Of a stretch of DNA of 20,902 nucleotides, positions 1 to 7,238 are shown piece after piece. How positions within the stretch are numbered: position 1 is the first letter of the stretch; every line of letters begins with the position of its first letter. Below the pieces are notes generated by a model. The model was not told the DNA's origin, searched no databases, and worked only from the letters and a program-made list of their open reading frames with translations. Position numbers and translations under genes: made by a program. The DNA comes from Patescibacteria group bacterium (lineage in GTDB: Bacteria > Patescibacteriota > Gracilibacteria > UM-FILTER-43-11). The stretch covers positions 1 through 20,902 of the forward strand of contig JAJDCF010000093.1 of the NCBI GenBank assembly GCA_029260955.1, written 5' to 3'.

Positions 1-113
1 AAAAGAAAAAGGTCAAAGTAGTCGAGTACGAAGAAGGAGGTGAAGGACCAAAAGAGCAACACGAGATGACTAAGTGTGACAATAACGAATGGTACGATGC
101 CAAACATTTATAA
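1..113 (+). CDS. zwf: Glucose-6-phosphate dehydrogenase, C-terminal end (partial)
   Basis: A reading frame enters from the left edge (first full codon at 3) and stops at TAA 111-113, leaving 36 residues of C-terminus. The segment YEEGGEGPKEQHEM, followed by a short tail with a tryptophan, matches the usual end of G6PD, where a Y-x-x-G-S-W-G-P-x-E-A motif precedes the last residues. The enzyme oxidises glucose-6-phosphate to 6-phosphogluconolactone with NADP+ in the cytoplasm. The next gene encodes the lactonase for that product, which strongly supports the call, and its start lies inside this frame, so the two are translationally coupled. The protein is too short here to judge any catalytic residue. 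The assignment rests on the C-terminal motif and on context. Confidence 0.7.
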   Translation, partial: KKKVKVVEYEEGGEGPKEQHEMTKCDNNEWYDAKHL

Positions 114-777
114 ATTCAACATTGGCAACGACTATATTGCAAAAGCTTCCCATGCCATTGAAGCTTTTATTGAAGAACAAGGTCAAAAACCGCTTAGAAT
201 AGCCCTTTCTGGAGGATCAAGTCCAAAAGCTATTTACGAAAAATTGGCTAAAAATGCAGAAATAGACTGGGGCAAAATTGAGTTCTACCAAGTAGATGAG
301 CGTTATGTTCCCGAGGAATCTGAAGATTCAAATGCAAAACTGATCCGCGAATCACTCACGTCCAAAATTCCAACACTCAAAGCTTTTTACACATTCGATA
401 CATCCAAGCCAATCGAAGAAGCGCTCACTGCCTACGAAGATAGGCTCAGAAAGCTTAGCAAACCACTATTTGACCTAGTACTACTCGGATTGGGCCCAGA
501 CGGTCACACGGCCTCATTATTCCCACATGGCCCCGAGCTAGAAGAGCTAGAGCGACCAGTCGTCAGCTCCAACGCCCCTACTGGCATAAAAGAAAGGCTT
601 AGCCTCAGCCTTCCTGCCATAATGAATAGTCAAAAAGTCATCTTCCTTGTTCGAGGCGCAGGCAAAAAAGAAATAGTTGAAAAGTGGCTAGAAAGTGACC
701 TATCGGAAGAAGAGATCCCTGCCAAAGTACTCCTGGATCACCCAGATGTTGATATATATTATGACTACAGCACTTAA
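97..777 (+). CDS. pgl: 6-phosphogluconolactonase
   Basis: It hydrolyses 6-phosphogluconolactone to 6-phosphogluconate, the second step of the oxidative pentose phosphate pathway, in the cytoplasm. The protein has the SugarP isomerase/6PGL fold signatures: LSGGSSPKAIYEKL near the N-terminus (sugar-phosphate loop), a WGKIEFYQVDERYVP segment, and LLGLGPDGHTASLFP, the lactonase hallmark with its catalytic-region histidine. The length of about 226 residues is normal for the bacterial DevB/Pgl type. Two starts are possible, GTG at 76 and ATG at 97. ATG 97 is preferred because family proteins begin just ahead of the first strand and the extra seven residues look unconserved. Either start overlaps the zwf end. 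A strong AGGAGG at about 35-40 lies too far upstream of both and is explained as zwf coding sequence. The stop overlaps the next start (TAATG). Confidence 0.93.
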   Translation: MPNIYKFNIGNDYIAKASHAIEAFIEEQGQKPLRIALSGGSSPKAIYEKLAKNAEIDWGKIEFYQVDERYVPEESEDSNAKLIRESLTSKIPTLKAFYTFDTSKPIEEALTAYEDRLRKLSKPLFDLVLLGLGPDGHTASLFPHGPELEELERPVVSSNAPTGIKERLSLSLPAIMNSQKVIFLVRGAGKKEIVEKWLESDLSEEEIPAKVLLDHPDVDIYYDYST

Positions 778-1391
778 TGAAAAATAAGACCCCGTTCATC
801 ATTGGCCTTGTAATTATTACCTTGCTTACGGTGAGTGGCTTCGCATACCAAATAAATTCCAACACTGCGTTAAAAAGCGAGCTGGCCCAAAACCAAGAAG
901 ATGCCGATACTAAAATCGCCACATTAAAGAAAGAACTGAGCAATCTCAAAAAGAAGGCAGAAGTAAAGCCCAAGCAAGTAGCCAAGCCCATAGATGAAGC
1001 AGACTTACTGGCCAACCTTTTTGCCATTCCTCCAGCCACTGAGGAAGCTACGTCAGGGTCATCTCTTCTGATTACTCCAGAGATCTTTGATCTAGGTCAA
1101 ATAAGCAAAGCTGATGGCATCGCTACCGCCACCTTCGACTTAAAAAACAATGGAATCAAACCGCTTACCATAAGCTACGCCTTTAGTTCATGTGGCTGCA
1201 CCGTGGCTCCTCTAAAGGACGAAAAAATACTCCAACCAGGAGAAACCTTCCCCTTAGAAGTAGCCTACGACCCAAACTATTACGGCTCAAAATATGATCT
1301 CGGGTCCATAGAAAAAACTGTCACTGTTCTTTCTAACTATGCTGCAAAACCATTTTATAAGGTGAAGTTAAAAGCTAATGTGACTCATTAA
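777..1391 (+). CDS. Membrane-anchored DUF1573 domain protein
   Basis: This 204-residue protein has an N-terminal hydrophobic helix (about residues 7-25), a lysine/glutamate-rich coiled-coil stretch (about 31-63), a short linker, and a C-terminal beta-sandwich of the DUF1573 family (about 95-204). The diagnostic SSCGCTVAP motif is present, followed by the usual LQPGETFPLEVAYDP segment. The domain is probably outside the membrane, tethered by the first helix. DUF1573 has an immunoglobulin-like (ASPM/SPD-2/Hydin-type) fold of unknown function, and its CGC cysteines may be redox active or bind metal. The ATG lies in the TAATGA junction with pgl, so translation is probably coupled. Nothing shows a functional link to the pentose phosphate enzymes beyond co-transcription. 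Confidence 0.85.
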   Translation: MKNKTPFIIGLVIITLLTVSGFAYQINSNTALKSELAQNQEDADTKIATLKKELSNLKKKAEVKPKQVAKPIDEADLLANLFAIPPATEEATSGSSLLITPEIFDLGQISKADGIATATFDLKNNGIKPLTISYAFSSCGCTVAPLKDEKILQPGETFPLEVAYDPNYYGSKYDLGSIEKTVTVLSNYAAKPFYKVKLKANVTH

Positions 1392-1409
1392 TTTTTAATC
1401 CAATTGGAT

Positions 1410-1667
1410 ATGGCTGAATGCACACACAAAAATCAGATCAACGAAAACATTGAATCTCAAGCTGACGGCTGTAAGACCTGCCTAGCCGAAGGTGGTAGCT
1501 GGGTAGCAGTTCGTAAATGCATGACCTGTGGCTACACAGGCTGCTGCGATTCTTCTGCTGGCCAACATGCTCGTAAGCACTTCGAAGAAACAAAGCATCC
1601 AATCATCGATGCTAACACACCCGGGGATAATTGGAGGTGGTGTTACATCGATAACGATTACATCTAA
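1410..1667 (+). CDS. Stand-alone UBP-type zinc finger protein
   Basis: This 85-residue protein is almost wholly a ZnF-UBP domain. Candidate zinc ligands in order are C4, H6, C21, C24, C37, C40, C45, H53, H57 and H63, with the family motif CGYTGCCDSS and the terminal W-x-W-C-Y pattern. In eukaryotes this domain binds the free C-terminus of ubiquitin. Many bacteria carry single-domain copies of unknown role, and this fits that group. ATG 1410 was chosen over TTG 1404, six bases upstream in frame, because the first cysteine/histidine pair normally sits a few residues from the start. It is the last gene of the zwf-pgl-DUF1573 run and lies 18 bases behind its neighbour, with a strong terminator directly after it. 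Confidence 0.88.
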   Translation: MAECTHKNQINENIESQADGCKTCLAEGGSWVAVRKCMTCGYTGCCDSSAGQHARKHFEETKHPIIDANTPGDNWRWCYIDNDYI

Positions 1668-1679
1668 AAAGAAACCATC

Positions 1680-1708
1680 AAAAAAGCCTCCATTTGGAGG
1701 CTTTTTTT
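1680..1708. terminator. Bidirectional intrinsic terminator
   Basis: A perfect GCCTCC/GGAGGC stem (1686-1691 with 1696-1701) closes a four-base ATTT loop and is flanked by A6 on the left and T7 on the right. It therefore works as a rho-independent terminator in both directions. It ends the zwf-pgl-DUF1573-UBP run on the plus strand and the DUF378 gene (stop at 1727) on the minus strand. Confidence 0.9.
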
Positions 1709-1726
1709 ACGTTTGAGAAAAATGGA

Positions 1727-1966
1727 TTAATCGCACTTACCATCTTTACAACCCTTACCCATAGCATGCATAACAACAATCTTAAGGGCAAAAAGACCTA
1801 TAAGTAAATAAACGATTGCCTCAACAGTTGGCCAGCTTCCAAGAAGCATATTAAGAACATTTAGATTAGAACCAGTAAGAGTTCCAAGGCCTACAAGACC
1901 CCAGTTCAATCCTCCAACAAGGAGAAGGATAAAACCGATCATACATAGTGGACTTTTATCTTTCAT
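1727..1966 (-). CDS. DUF378 family small membrane protein
   Basis: This 79-residue protein has two transmembrane helices. The first (about residues 8-30) carries the family signature GGLNWGLVGL. The second (about 47-68) is preceded by a short loop. The C-terminus is a short tail with two cysteines (KGCKDGKCD). DUF378 proteins (YuzA-like) are widespread small integral membrane proteins of unknown function, and the length is typical. A minus-strand promoter candidate lies at 2013-2040, so it is probably transcribed alone or with read-through from the U32 gene upstream. The C-x5-C tail could bind metal, but nothing here proves it. Confidence 0.85.
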   Translation of the reverse strand: MKDKSPLCMIGFILLLVGGLNWGLVGLGTLTGSNLNVLNMLLGSWPTVEAIVYLLIGLFALKIVVMHAMGKGCKDGKCD

Positions 1967-2012
1967 ATCAATGAAAAATTAATAATAAAAAGGAGGCTAA
2001 CTTTCGGGAAAA

Positions 2013-2040
2013 AGTATAACACTAGCGCATATAAAGGCAA
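2013..2040 (-). promoter_or_regulatory. Candidate promoter for the DUF378 gene
   Basis: On the minus strand, TTGCCT (complement of 2035-2040) stands 16 bases before TATACT (complement of 2013-2018). The -10 box is preceded by TGT, an extended -10 arrangement. Transcription would begin near 2006, giving a leader of about 40 bases. That leader contains GCCTCCTTTTT, but no Shine-Dalgarno sequence precedes the ATG. Confidence 0.55.
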
Positions 2041-2049
2041 GTACTAAGG

Positions 2050-3399
2050 CTATAAGTGCTTGCGAACAACATAGCCAACTTCAACTTCTTCAGGAAGAGT
2101 GAAGCTAATTGTGAATTTCTGACCAGGGTGTGCCGCATCGATTATCTCATCGTTAACCGCATTCTTAAATTCATCAAGAGTAATCGGAATATTCTTGGTT
2201 GGAGTGATGACATCAAGTCGATCACCCTTACGAAGAGTATTCTTCACTTCCATTTTAACCTCTTGTCCATTCACTTCGCGAATAACACCAGCAAAACAAT
2301 ACTTCTTGCTGTAATCACCTCGATCACCCGAATACTTTTGCCCCTCCGCGCCAGGCTTGCCGTACCAAAAGCCAGTAAAATAACCACGTGTATTAATGGA
2401 TTCCACCAAATCTAGAAGCTCAGGGGTAGGCTTTTTGCCTTCCGCCGCTAAATCAGTGACCTGGCGATATATACGAGAAGTAATCGCCGCATAGAAGATG
2501 GTTTTATGACGTCCTTCGATTTTTGATGAATCAATACCGGAATCAATCACATCATCCATATGTTCTGCCATACACATGTCTTTGGCACTCATAATACTAG
2601 TCCCCTCCTCGTCTTCGTAGACAGGAATAAACTCCCCCTGCCTTTTACCCTCTTCAAGGTAAACCTTTAATCCTGAATCAGGCTCATCGTTATCGGTACT
2701 AGTCGCAACCTTGGTTTTACAACATTCCTTTTTTGAACCGACTGCAGCCTCTTTTTTATCGAACATCTTATAATTCCATCTGCAATTGTGAGCACACATA
2801 CCCTCATTGGCGTCGCGACTAGTAGCAAAATTTGAAAGCAGGCACCTACCCGAATAAGCCATACACATGGCGCCATGCACAAAGGCTTCAAGTTCAACAT
2901 CAATCTTCCTCTCATCCAATCTTTCACGGATTAGCTTAACCTCACGAAGAGAAACCTCGCGACCAAATACAATACGAGTGACTCCAAGCTTAGCCCAAAA
3001 CTCGCAAGCTGCTGAATTGAGTGTGTTAGCCTGCGTAGACATATGAATATCAACCCAAGGGCACTCCTCTTTAACTGTCATTAAAATACCAGGATCCGAA
3101 ATAAGCAGGCCGTCAGGAACCAAGTCCTTTTCTTTCAACATTTTCAGTCTTTCAATTTCTTTATCCAAAAAATTCAGCTTATTCTCGTGCGCATGAATAT
3201 TCATGGTCAGGTAAAGTTTTTTACCCTGCTCTCGCGTAATCCTAAGAGCCTCCTCGATTTCATCGATGTCTGAAGTACTACCCTTAACCCGCATGCTGAC
3301 TGACTTCATGCCCATATAACAAGCATCTGCGCCATACATGTAGGCGGTCTTTAGTTTTTCCAGATCTCCAGCCGGTGCGAGTACTTCGGGTAGTTTCAT
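2050..3399 (-). CDS. trhP: U32 peptidase family protein, TrhP/YegQ-like tRNA U34 hydroxylation factor
   Basis: This 449-residue protein belongs to the U32 peptidase family. It opens with LPEVLAPAGDLEKLKTA, contains GREVSLREVK, and matches the family signature E-x-F-x2-G-x-x-C-x4-G-x-C-x-x-S as EAFVHGAMCMAYSGRCLLS (cysteines about 179 and 186). Further cysteines in GMCAHNC (about 202 and 206) complete a likely iron-sulfur set. SAKDMCMAEH and the C-terminal beta-barrel also fit the YegQ/TrhP branch, whose length is about 450. TrhP takes part in prephenate-dependent 5-hydroxylation of tRNA U34, so the older name 'peptidase' is probably wrong for this branch. Start ATG 3399 is chosen over ATG 3414 because the latter lies inside the best -10 box. 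A Lys/Cys-rich insertion (about residues 215-243) is unusual. Confidence 0.8.
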   Translation of the reverse strand: MKLPEVLAPAGDLEKLKTAYMYGADACYMGMKSVSMRVKGSTSDIDEIEEALRITREQGKKLYLTMNIHAHENKLNFLDKEIERLKMLKEKDLVPDGLLISDPGILMTVKEECPWVDIHMSTQANTLNSAACEFWAKLGVTRIVFGREVSLREVKLIRERLDERKIDVELEAFVHGAMCMAYSGRCLLSNFATSRDANEGMCAHNCRWNYKMFDKKEAAVGSKKECCKTKVATSTDNDEPDSGLKVYLEEGKRQGEFIPVYEDEEGTSIMSAKDMCMAEHMDDVIDSGIDSSKIEGRHKTIFYAAITSRIYRQVTDLAAEGKKPTPELLDLVESINTRGYFTGFWYGKPGAEGQKYSGDRGDYSKKYCFAGVIREVNGQEVKMEVKNTLRKGDRLDVITPTKNIPITLDEFKNAVNDEIIDAAHPGQKFTISFTLPEEVEVGYVVRKHL

Positions 3400-3412
3400 A
3401 GAAAGTGGGGAC

Positions 3413-3418
3413 ATTATA
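3413..3418 (-). promoter_or_regulatory. trhP: -10 box for the U32/TrhP-like gene, giving a near-leaderless mRNA
   Basis: The complement of 3413-3418 reads TATAAT, 13 bases before the ATG at 3399. Transcription would start near 3406, so the leader is only about seven bases. The alternative ATG at 3414 overlaps this box and could not be in the transcript. The -35 region is weak (CTTTAA at 17-base spacing), so the call rests mainly on the perfect -10. Confidence 0.5.
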
Positions 3419-3429
3419 TCAGAGATCTA

Positions 3430-3458
3430 TTGAAATTAAAGCCAAAAAGTGCTATAAT
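3430..3458 (+). promoter_or_regulatory. Sigma-70-type promoter of the MacAB-like operon
   Basis: TTGAAA (3430-3435), a 17-base spacer and a perfect TATAAT (3453-3458) form the best promoter in the window, matching consensus at 11 of 12 box positions (only the fifth base of the -35 differs). Transcription would start near 3465, leaving a leader of about 18 AT-rich bases before ATG 3483 with no ribosome binding site. It shares this short gap with the divergent promoter of the U32 gene. Confidence 0.8.
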
Positions 3459-3482
3459 AAATGGATAATATTAACAAGTACT

Positions 3483-5270
3483 ATGCCCAAAGAAGTACCC
3501 TTCTACAAAAAGAAGATCTACATCGTACTAACAATTCTTGTTTTGCTCATAGCTGCCTGGATAACTTATGCAGTTACCAGAGAGGAAGTAATTGAAATTA
3601 ATTCAATAACTGCCACTAGAGCAGACTTGGTACAAGAGGTCAGCGTAACTGGTAGTGTAGAACCTGCAGAAAGCGTGAATTTGAGTTTTGAGATAACCGG
3701 AAAAGTGAATGAAATCTATGCCGAAGTTGGTGATCGAGTTGAAACCGGGCAAAAATTGATCAGCCTGGGAAGTGCAGATATTCAGGCTCAGCTTAATCAA
3801 GCTTATGCGGGAGCAGCATCAGCCAATGCGCTGGTTCAGCAATATCAGGCTGCTTTAGACGTGCAAAAATCAAACCTGAATGAACTAAAAAATGGAACTC
3901 GCCCCGAAGAGCTTAGGTTAAGTCAAACAGCCTTAGAAAATGCGAGAAAATCACTAACGGATTCACAAACAAACTTAATAAATGTGAAGGCAAAAGCTGA
4001 CTCAGATCTAATAAGCGCTTACGAAAACGCTCGCACAGCGTTGCCAACTGCTGTAGATGCCGGAAAAACAGCCCTTCTTACTCTTGCAGATATTCAGTCA
4101 ACTTATTTCACAACAGGAAATCAAGATAAGTTCACCATCGAAACAGCCAAGGCACCAGCAGTATATGAACTACTAGGAGCTAGTAATGCCGGAGGTTGGA
4201 TCAGGCAGTACATCAGCACCTTAAACGGAGGAGTATACGGACAGGTTCAAAATCTGAGCTTAAATGCACCTAGCGACGTAATCCAAAACACTTTAATTAC
4301 CAGCATAAGCGCTCTTCAAAAAGTTAAAATGGCCTTGAACTCTGTGCCTATCACGGGGACTGTAACCTCAGCATCCGCAACATTGCTCAATACAGAAAAA
4401 ACCAGCGTGAACACTCAGATAGATACCCTGACAGGTCATGAGCAATCAATCAGTCTGCAAAAAGCTACCAATCTGAATCTGATAACAGCAGCCGAGAATG
4501 CAGTTCGCACCGCCGAGAATGCCATAGCCACTGCGGCAGACCAACTTAAATTAAAACAAGCTGGCTCCACCGTCGAACAAATCAGGGCCCAGGAAGCAGC
4601 TGTACGCCAAGCTCAGGCCTACCTAGCCTCTCAAAGGGCACAGGTATCAAGTCAGTATGCCATTGTACAAAACCACAAGGCTCAAATGGAGAAGACTGTA
4701 CTTTACGCACCTATTTCAGGCTTGGTTACCAAAATGGAAGCAAAGGTTGGTGAGGTGGTCTTTCCAAGCTCACCCTATTCCGATAGCCGCGTGACATTTG
4801 TTTCGATCATAAGTGATAAGAATTATAAAATCGAAACCTACGTGGCCGAAGTCGACATTGCCAAAATCGAAATCAGCGACCCAAGCAAAGTAACTCTGGA
4901 TGCCCATGGAGACGAAAAGGAATTTGCAGCAATTGTAACTGGCGTTGATCCAGCCGAAACCCTAATCGAGGGAATCCCCACCTACAAAGTTACTCTGGAA
5001 TTTACCGAAGAAAGTAAAGATATTAAATCCGGCATGACCGCCAATTTGGATATTTTAACCGACATGAAGGCAATGGTGATTGCCATTCCTCAAAGGGCTG
5101 TTAGCACAAAAGATGGTAAAAAATATGTGAAGATTCAAACAAGTGAGGACTTAAAAGTACCGGTAATCGAAGAAGTAGAAGTAACAACCGGAATCCGCGG
5201 TTCTGACGGCACCATCGAAATCATTGAAGGAATAACTGAAGATGATGAAGTAGTTCTTTCCATCGACTAA
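3483..5270 (+). CDS. MacA/HlyD-like efflux adaptor (membrane fusion protein)
   Basis: This 595-residue adaptor has one N-terminal transmembrane helix (about residues 10-31) and a first half-lipoyl domain (about 50-100) with the typical GKVNEIYAEVGDRVETGQKL turn. A very long alanine/glutamine-rich helical region (about 100-400) follows. The second half-lipoyl segment is LYAPISGLVTKMEAKVGEVV (about 402-425). A beta-barrel and membrane-proximal domain close the protein, with the common GMTANLDI motif. It would link the ABC pump to the cell exterior, or to a partner channel if one exists. ATG 3483 is the correct start because it follows the promoter; the frame's GTG at 3405 lies upstream of the promoter. 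The hairpin is longer than in E. coli MacA (371 residues in total). Substrate is unknown. The ATPase starts five bases after the stop. Confidence 0.88.
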   Translation: MPKEVPFYKKKIYIVLTILVLLIAAWITYAVTREEVIEINSITATRADLVQEVSVTGSVEPAESVNLSFEITGKVNEIYAEVGDRVETGQKLISLGSADIQAQLNQAYAGAASANALVQQYQAALDVQKSNLNELKNGTRPEELRLSQTALENARKSLTDSQTNLINVKAKADSDLISAYENARTALPTAVDAGKTALLTLADIQSTYFTTGNQDKFTIETAKAPAVYELLGASNAGGWIRQYISTLNGGVYGQVQNLSLNAPSDVIQNTLITSISALQKVKMALNSVPITGTVTSASATLLNTEKTSVNTQIDTLTGHEQSISLQKATNLNLITAAENAVRTAENAIATAADQLKLKQAGSTVEQIRAQEAAVRQAQAYLASQRAQVSSQYAIVQNHKAQMEKTVLYAPISGLVTKMEAKVGEVVFPSSPYSDSRVTFVSIISDKNYKIETYVAEVDIAKIEISDPSKVTLDAHGDEKEFAAIVTGVDPAETLIEGIPTYKVTLEFTEESKDIKSGMTANLDILTDMKAMVIAIPQRAVSTKDGKKYVKIQTSEDLKVPVIEEVEVTTGIRGSDGTIEIIEGITEDDEVVLSID

Positions 5271-5275
5271 TACCA

Positions 5276-5995
5276 ATGACAATAATCAGAGCAAAAAACA
5301 TCAAGAAGACTTACAATCACGAGACCCTTCCTCTGGAAGTTTTAAAAGGGCTGACTTTTGACATAGAAGAAGGTGAATTTGTCGCCATTATGGGTCCTTC
5401 CGGATCAGGTAAGTCCACTCTGCTACACATCATAGGATTTCTTGACCAACAAACAAGTGGAACCTGCCATTTTAATGGCAAAGGAATGGATGATTACACG
5501 GAAGATGAGATTGCACATATTCGCAACAAAGACATGGGCTTCGTTTTTCAGGCTTTCAACCTTCTACCCAGAACAAACGTTTACGACAATGTAAAACTTC
5601 CTTTGATATATTCAGATCGCCCAGAAAAAGAATGGCACGACCTGATTATGAAGGCCATAAAAGCAGTTGGATTGGAACATAGAGTGAAACACGAAACATC
5701 TCAGCTATCGGGTGGTGAAAAACAGAGAGTGGCTATTGCCAGAGCTCTGGTAAACGACGCCAGAGTGATTTTTGCCGATGAACCAACAGGTAATCTGGAT
5801 TCAAAATCCGGTTCTATGATAATGAAAACATTACAGGAATTGAATCAGAAACACGGCTACACCATTATTTTGATCACTCACGAAACCTACACCGCCGAAC
5901 ACGCCCAAAGGATTATCAAAATTATTGACGGACAAATCAAATCAGACCGAAAAGTTCGCAAAAGACACGATGCCAATCATGGCTTTAAAAAATAA
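5276..5995 (+). CDS. ABC transporter ATPase, MacB/LolD type
   Basis: This 239-residue nucleotide-binding subunit has every motif in place: Walker A GPSGSGKST (about residues 40-48), the Q-loop in FVFQAFNLLPR (about 89-99), signature LSGGEKQRVAIARAL (about 144-158), Walker B VIFADEPTGNLD (about 164-175) and the switch histidine in ILITHE. The LPRTNVYDNVKLPL segment is typical of the MacB/LolD/FtsE-like family that works with FtsX-fold permeases. It powers the permease encoded next, by mechanotransmission rather than a classical transport path. It is the middle gene of a three-gene operon, with the stop TAA one base before the permease ATG. In E. coli MacB the ATPase and permease are fused. Here they are separate, as is usual in Gram-positives. 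Confidence 0.95.
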   Translation: MTIIRAKNIKKTYNHETLPLEVLKGLTFDIEEGEFVAIMGPSGSGKSTLLHIIGFLDQQTSGTCHFNGKGMDDYTEDEIAHIRNKDMGFVFQAFNLLPRTNVYDNVKLPLIYSDRPEKEWHDLIMKAIKAVGLEHRVKHETSQLSGGEKQRVAIARALVNDARVIFADEPTGNLDSKSGSMIMKTLQELNQKHGYTIILITHETYTAEHAQRIIKIIDGQIKSDRKVRKRHDANHGFKK

Positions 5996-5996
5996 A

Positions 5997-7238
5997 ATGA
6001 AAGTATTATCACAACTCAAAATCGCTGTAGGAGGCTTACGAACACACAAATCGCGTTCGGCCTTAACGATACTGGGGATTGTGATCGGTATCATGGCTAT
6101 CATTATGGTAATGGCCATAGGAAAAGGGGCGGAAGACCTGATACTGGATCAGATTAGAGGAATGGGATCCCGTACTATGTCTGTGGAGCCGGGCCGTATG
6201 CCTGAAGGATTAGGAGACGTATATGATATTTTCACTGAATCACTTGGTGGCAAAGAAGTTGAAGCCATCAAAAACAGAAACAACGTTCGAGGTGATAATC
6301 GAGTTGCTCCATTTGTTGGACTTATGGAAACCGTTTCTCATGAAAACGAAAAAATGCGAACACAAATCCACGGAGCTTCTGAGCTATGGATGGAAATACT
6401 CACGATATCTCCCGAGGAAGGACAAATGTTCACAGATGCAGATGTTAAACAAATAGCAAGAGTAGCCGTAATCGGCTCAGAAGTAAGAAAAGAGCTCTTT
6501 GGAGAATCCGATGCAATAGGTCAAAAAATTAAAATAAAAGGACAAAATTTTAAAGTTGTAGCTATACTGCCCCCTACAGGAGTAATGATGATGATGAACA
6601 TTGATGACTTAATCATACTTCCATACACTACTGCCCAAAAAATATTACTTGGAATAAGCCATTATCATGCCATTCTTGTAGAAGCGGAAACTGAAGAACT
6701 AGTTCCTCTTATTGCTGAAGATATTAAAAAGACAATCCGAGAACTTCACAGCATTACGGATCCGAGTCAGGATGACTTTAAAGTCGGCACGATGGATGAA
6801 GCTATGGAAATAATTAGTGGTGTAACCTCCGCCTTAACAATTCTTTTGACTGCAGTGGCCGCAATTTCTTTAGTTGTAGGCGGCATAGGCATTATGAATA
6901 TTATGCTTGTATCTGTTACAGAAAGAACCCGAGAAATTGGTTTGCGCAAAGCAATTGGAGCTACAAAAACCGACATCATTACCCAGTTTCTATTGGAATC
7001 TGTAATTCTAACAATATTTGGTGGGATACTCGGGATACTAGTCGGAGCAGGATTTACGTGGTTAACAGGATTCGCCATCAGAGAATTTGGCGGATTTGTT
7101 AGTTGGAAGTTTTACTTCCCGATTTCCGCGGTATTTCTTGGAGTTGGAGTAGCCGCAACGATCGGTCTGATATTTGGACTTTACCCAGCAAGTCAGGCGG
7201 CTAAAAAAAGCCCTATCGAGGCTTTGCGCTACGAATAA
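5997..7238 (+). CDS. MacB-like ABC transporter permease (FtsX domain)
   Basis: This 413-residue permease has the MacB plan. The first transmembrane helix (about 19-42, SALTILGIVIGIMAIIMVMA) is followed by a large extracytoplasmic MacB-PCD domain (about 50-270). Three C-terminal helices form the FtsX domain, with the highly conserved VSVTERTREIGLRKAIGA loop and the terminal SPIEALRYE. The start is ATG 5997, just after the ATPase stop. The frame is open further upstream, but those 24 codons overlap the ATPase and lack a family match. It forms a tripartite pump with the two preceding proteins, exporting peptides, antibiotics, lipoproteins or other envelope-active compounds in known relatives. 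The actual substrate cannot be read from sequence. Its stop directly abuts the convergent mutY stop. Confidence 0.93.
   Translation: MKVLSQLKIAVGGLRTHKSRSALTILGIVIGIMAIIMVMAIGKGAEDLILDQIRGMGSRTMSVEPGRMPEGLGDVYDIFTESLGGKEVEAIKNRNNVRGDNRVAPFVGLMETVSHENEKMRTQIHGASELWMEILTISPEEGQMFTDADVKQIARVAVIGSEVRKELFGESDAIGQKIKIKGQNFKVVAILPPTGVMMMMNIDDLIILPYTTAQKILLGISHYHAILVEAETEELVPLIAEDIKKTIRELHSITDPSQDDFKVGTMDEAMEIISGVTSALTILLTAVAAISLVVGGIGIMNIMLVSVTERTREIGLRKAIGATKTDIITQFLLESVILTIFGGILGILVGAGFTWLTGFAIREFGGFVSWKFYFPISAVFLGVGVAATIGLIFGLYPASQAAKKSPIEALRYE

Noticed and set aside
35..43. AGGAGGTGA as ribosome binding site of pgl
   Set aside because: It is 33 or more bases from either start and is fully explained as zwf codons for the E-E-G-G-E segment.
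638..1039. 133-codon minus-strand frame over pgl and the DUF1573 gene
   Set aside because: It lies opposite two well-supported genes, resembles no protein family and is an antisense shadow.
1987..1996. A perfect plus-strand Shine-Dalgarno-like AAAAAGGAGG in the gap between the DUF378 and U32 genes
   Set aside because: No start codon follows at 5-12 bases and no open frame begins there; it lies in the leader of the minus-strand DUF378 gene.
3405..3482. Longer N-terminus for the MacA-like adaptor starting at GTG 3405
   Set aside because: The promoter at 3430-3458 lies downstream of that codon, and the extra residues do not resemble an adaptor or a signal sequence.
7206..7224. Hairpin AAAGCC/GGCTTT near the end of the MacB-like permease gene as a terminator
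   Set aside because: The stem is weak, no T-run follows, and the bases encode the conserved terminal SPIEALRYE motif.
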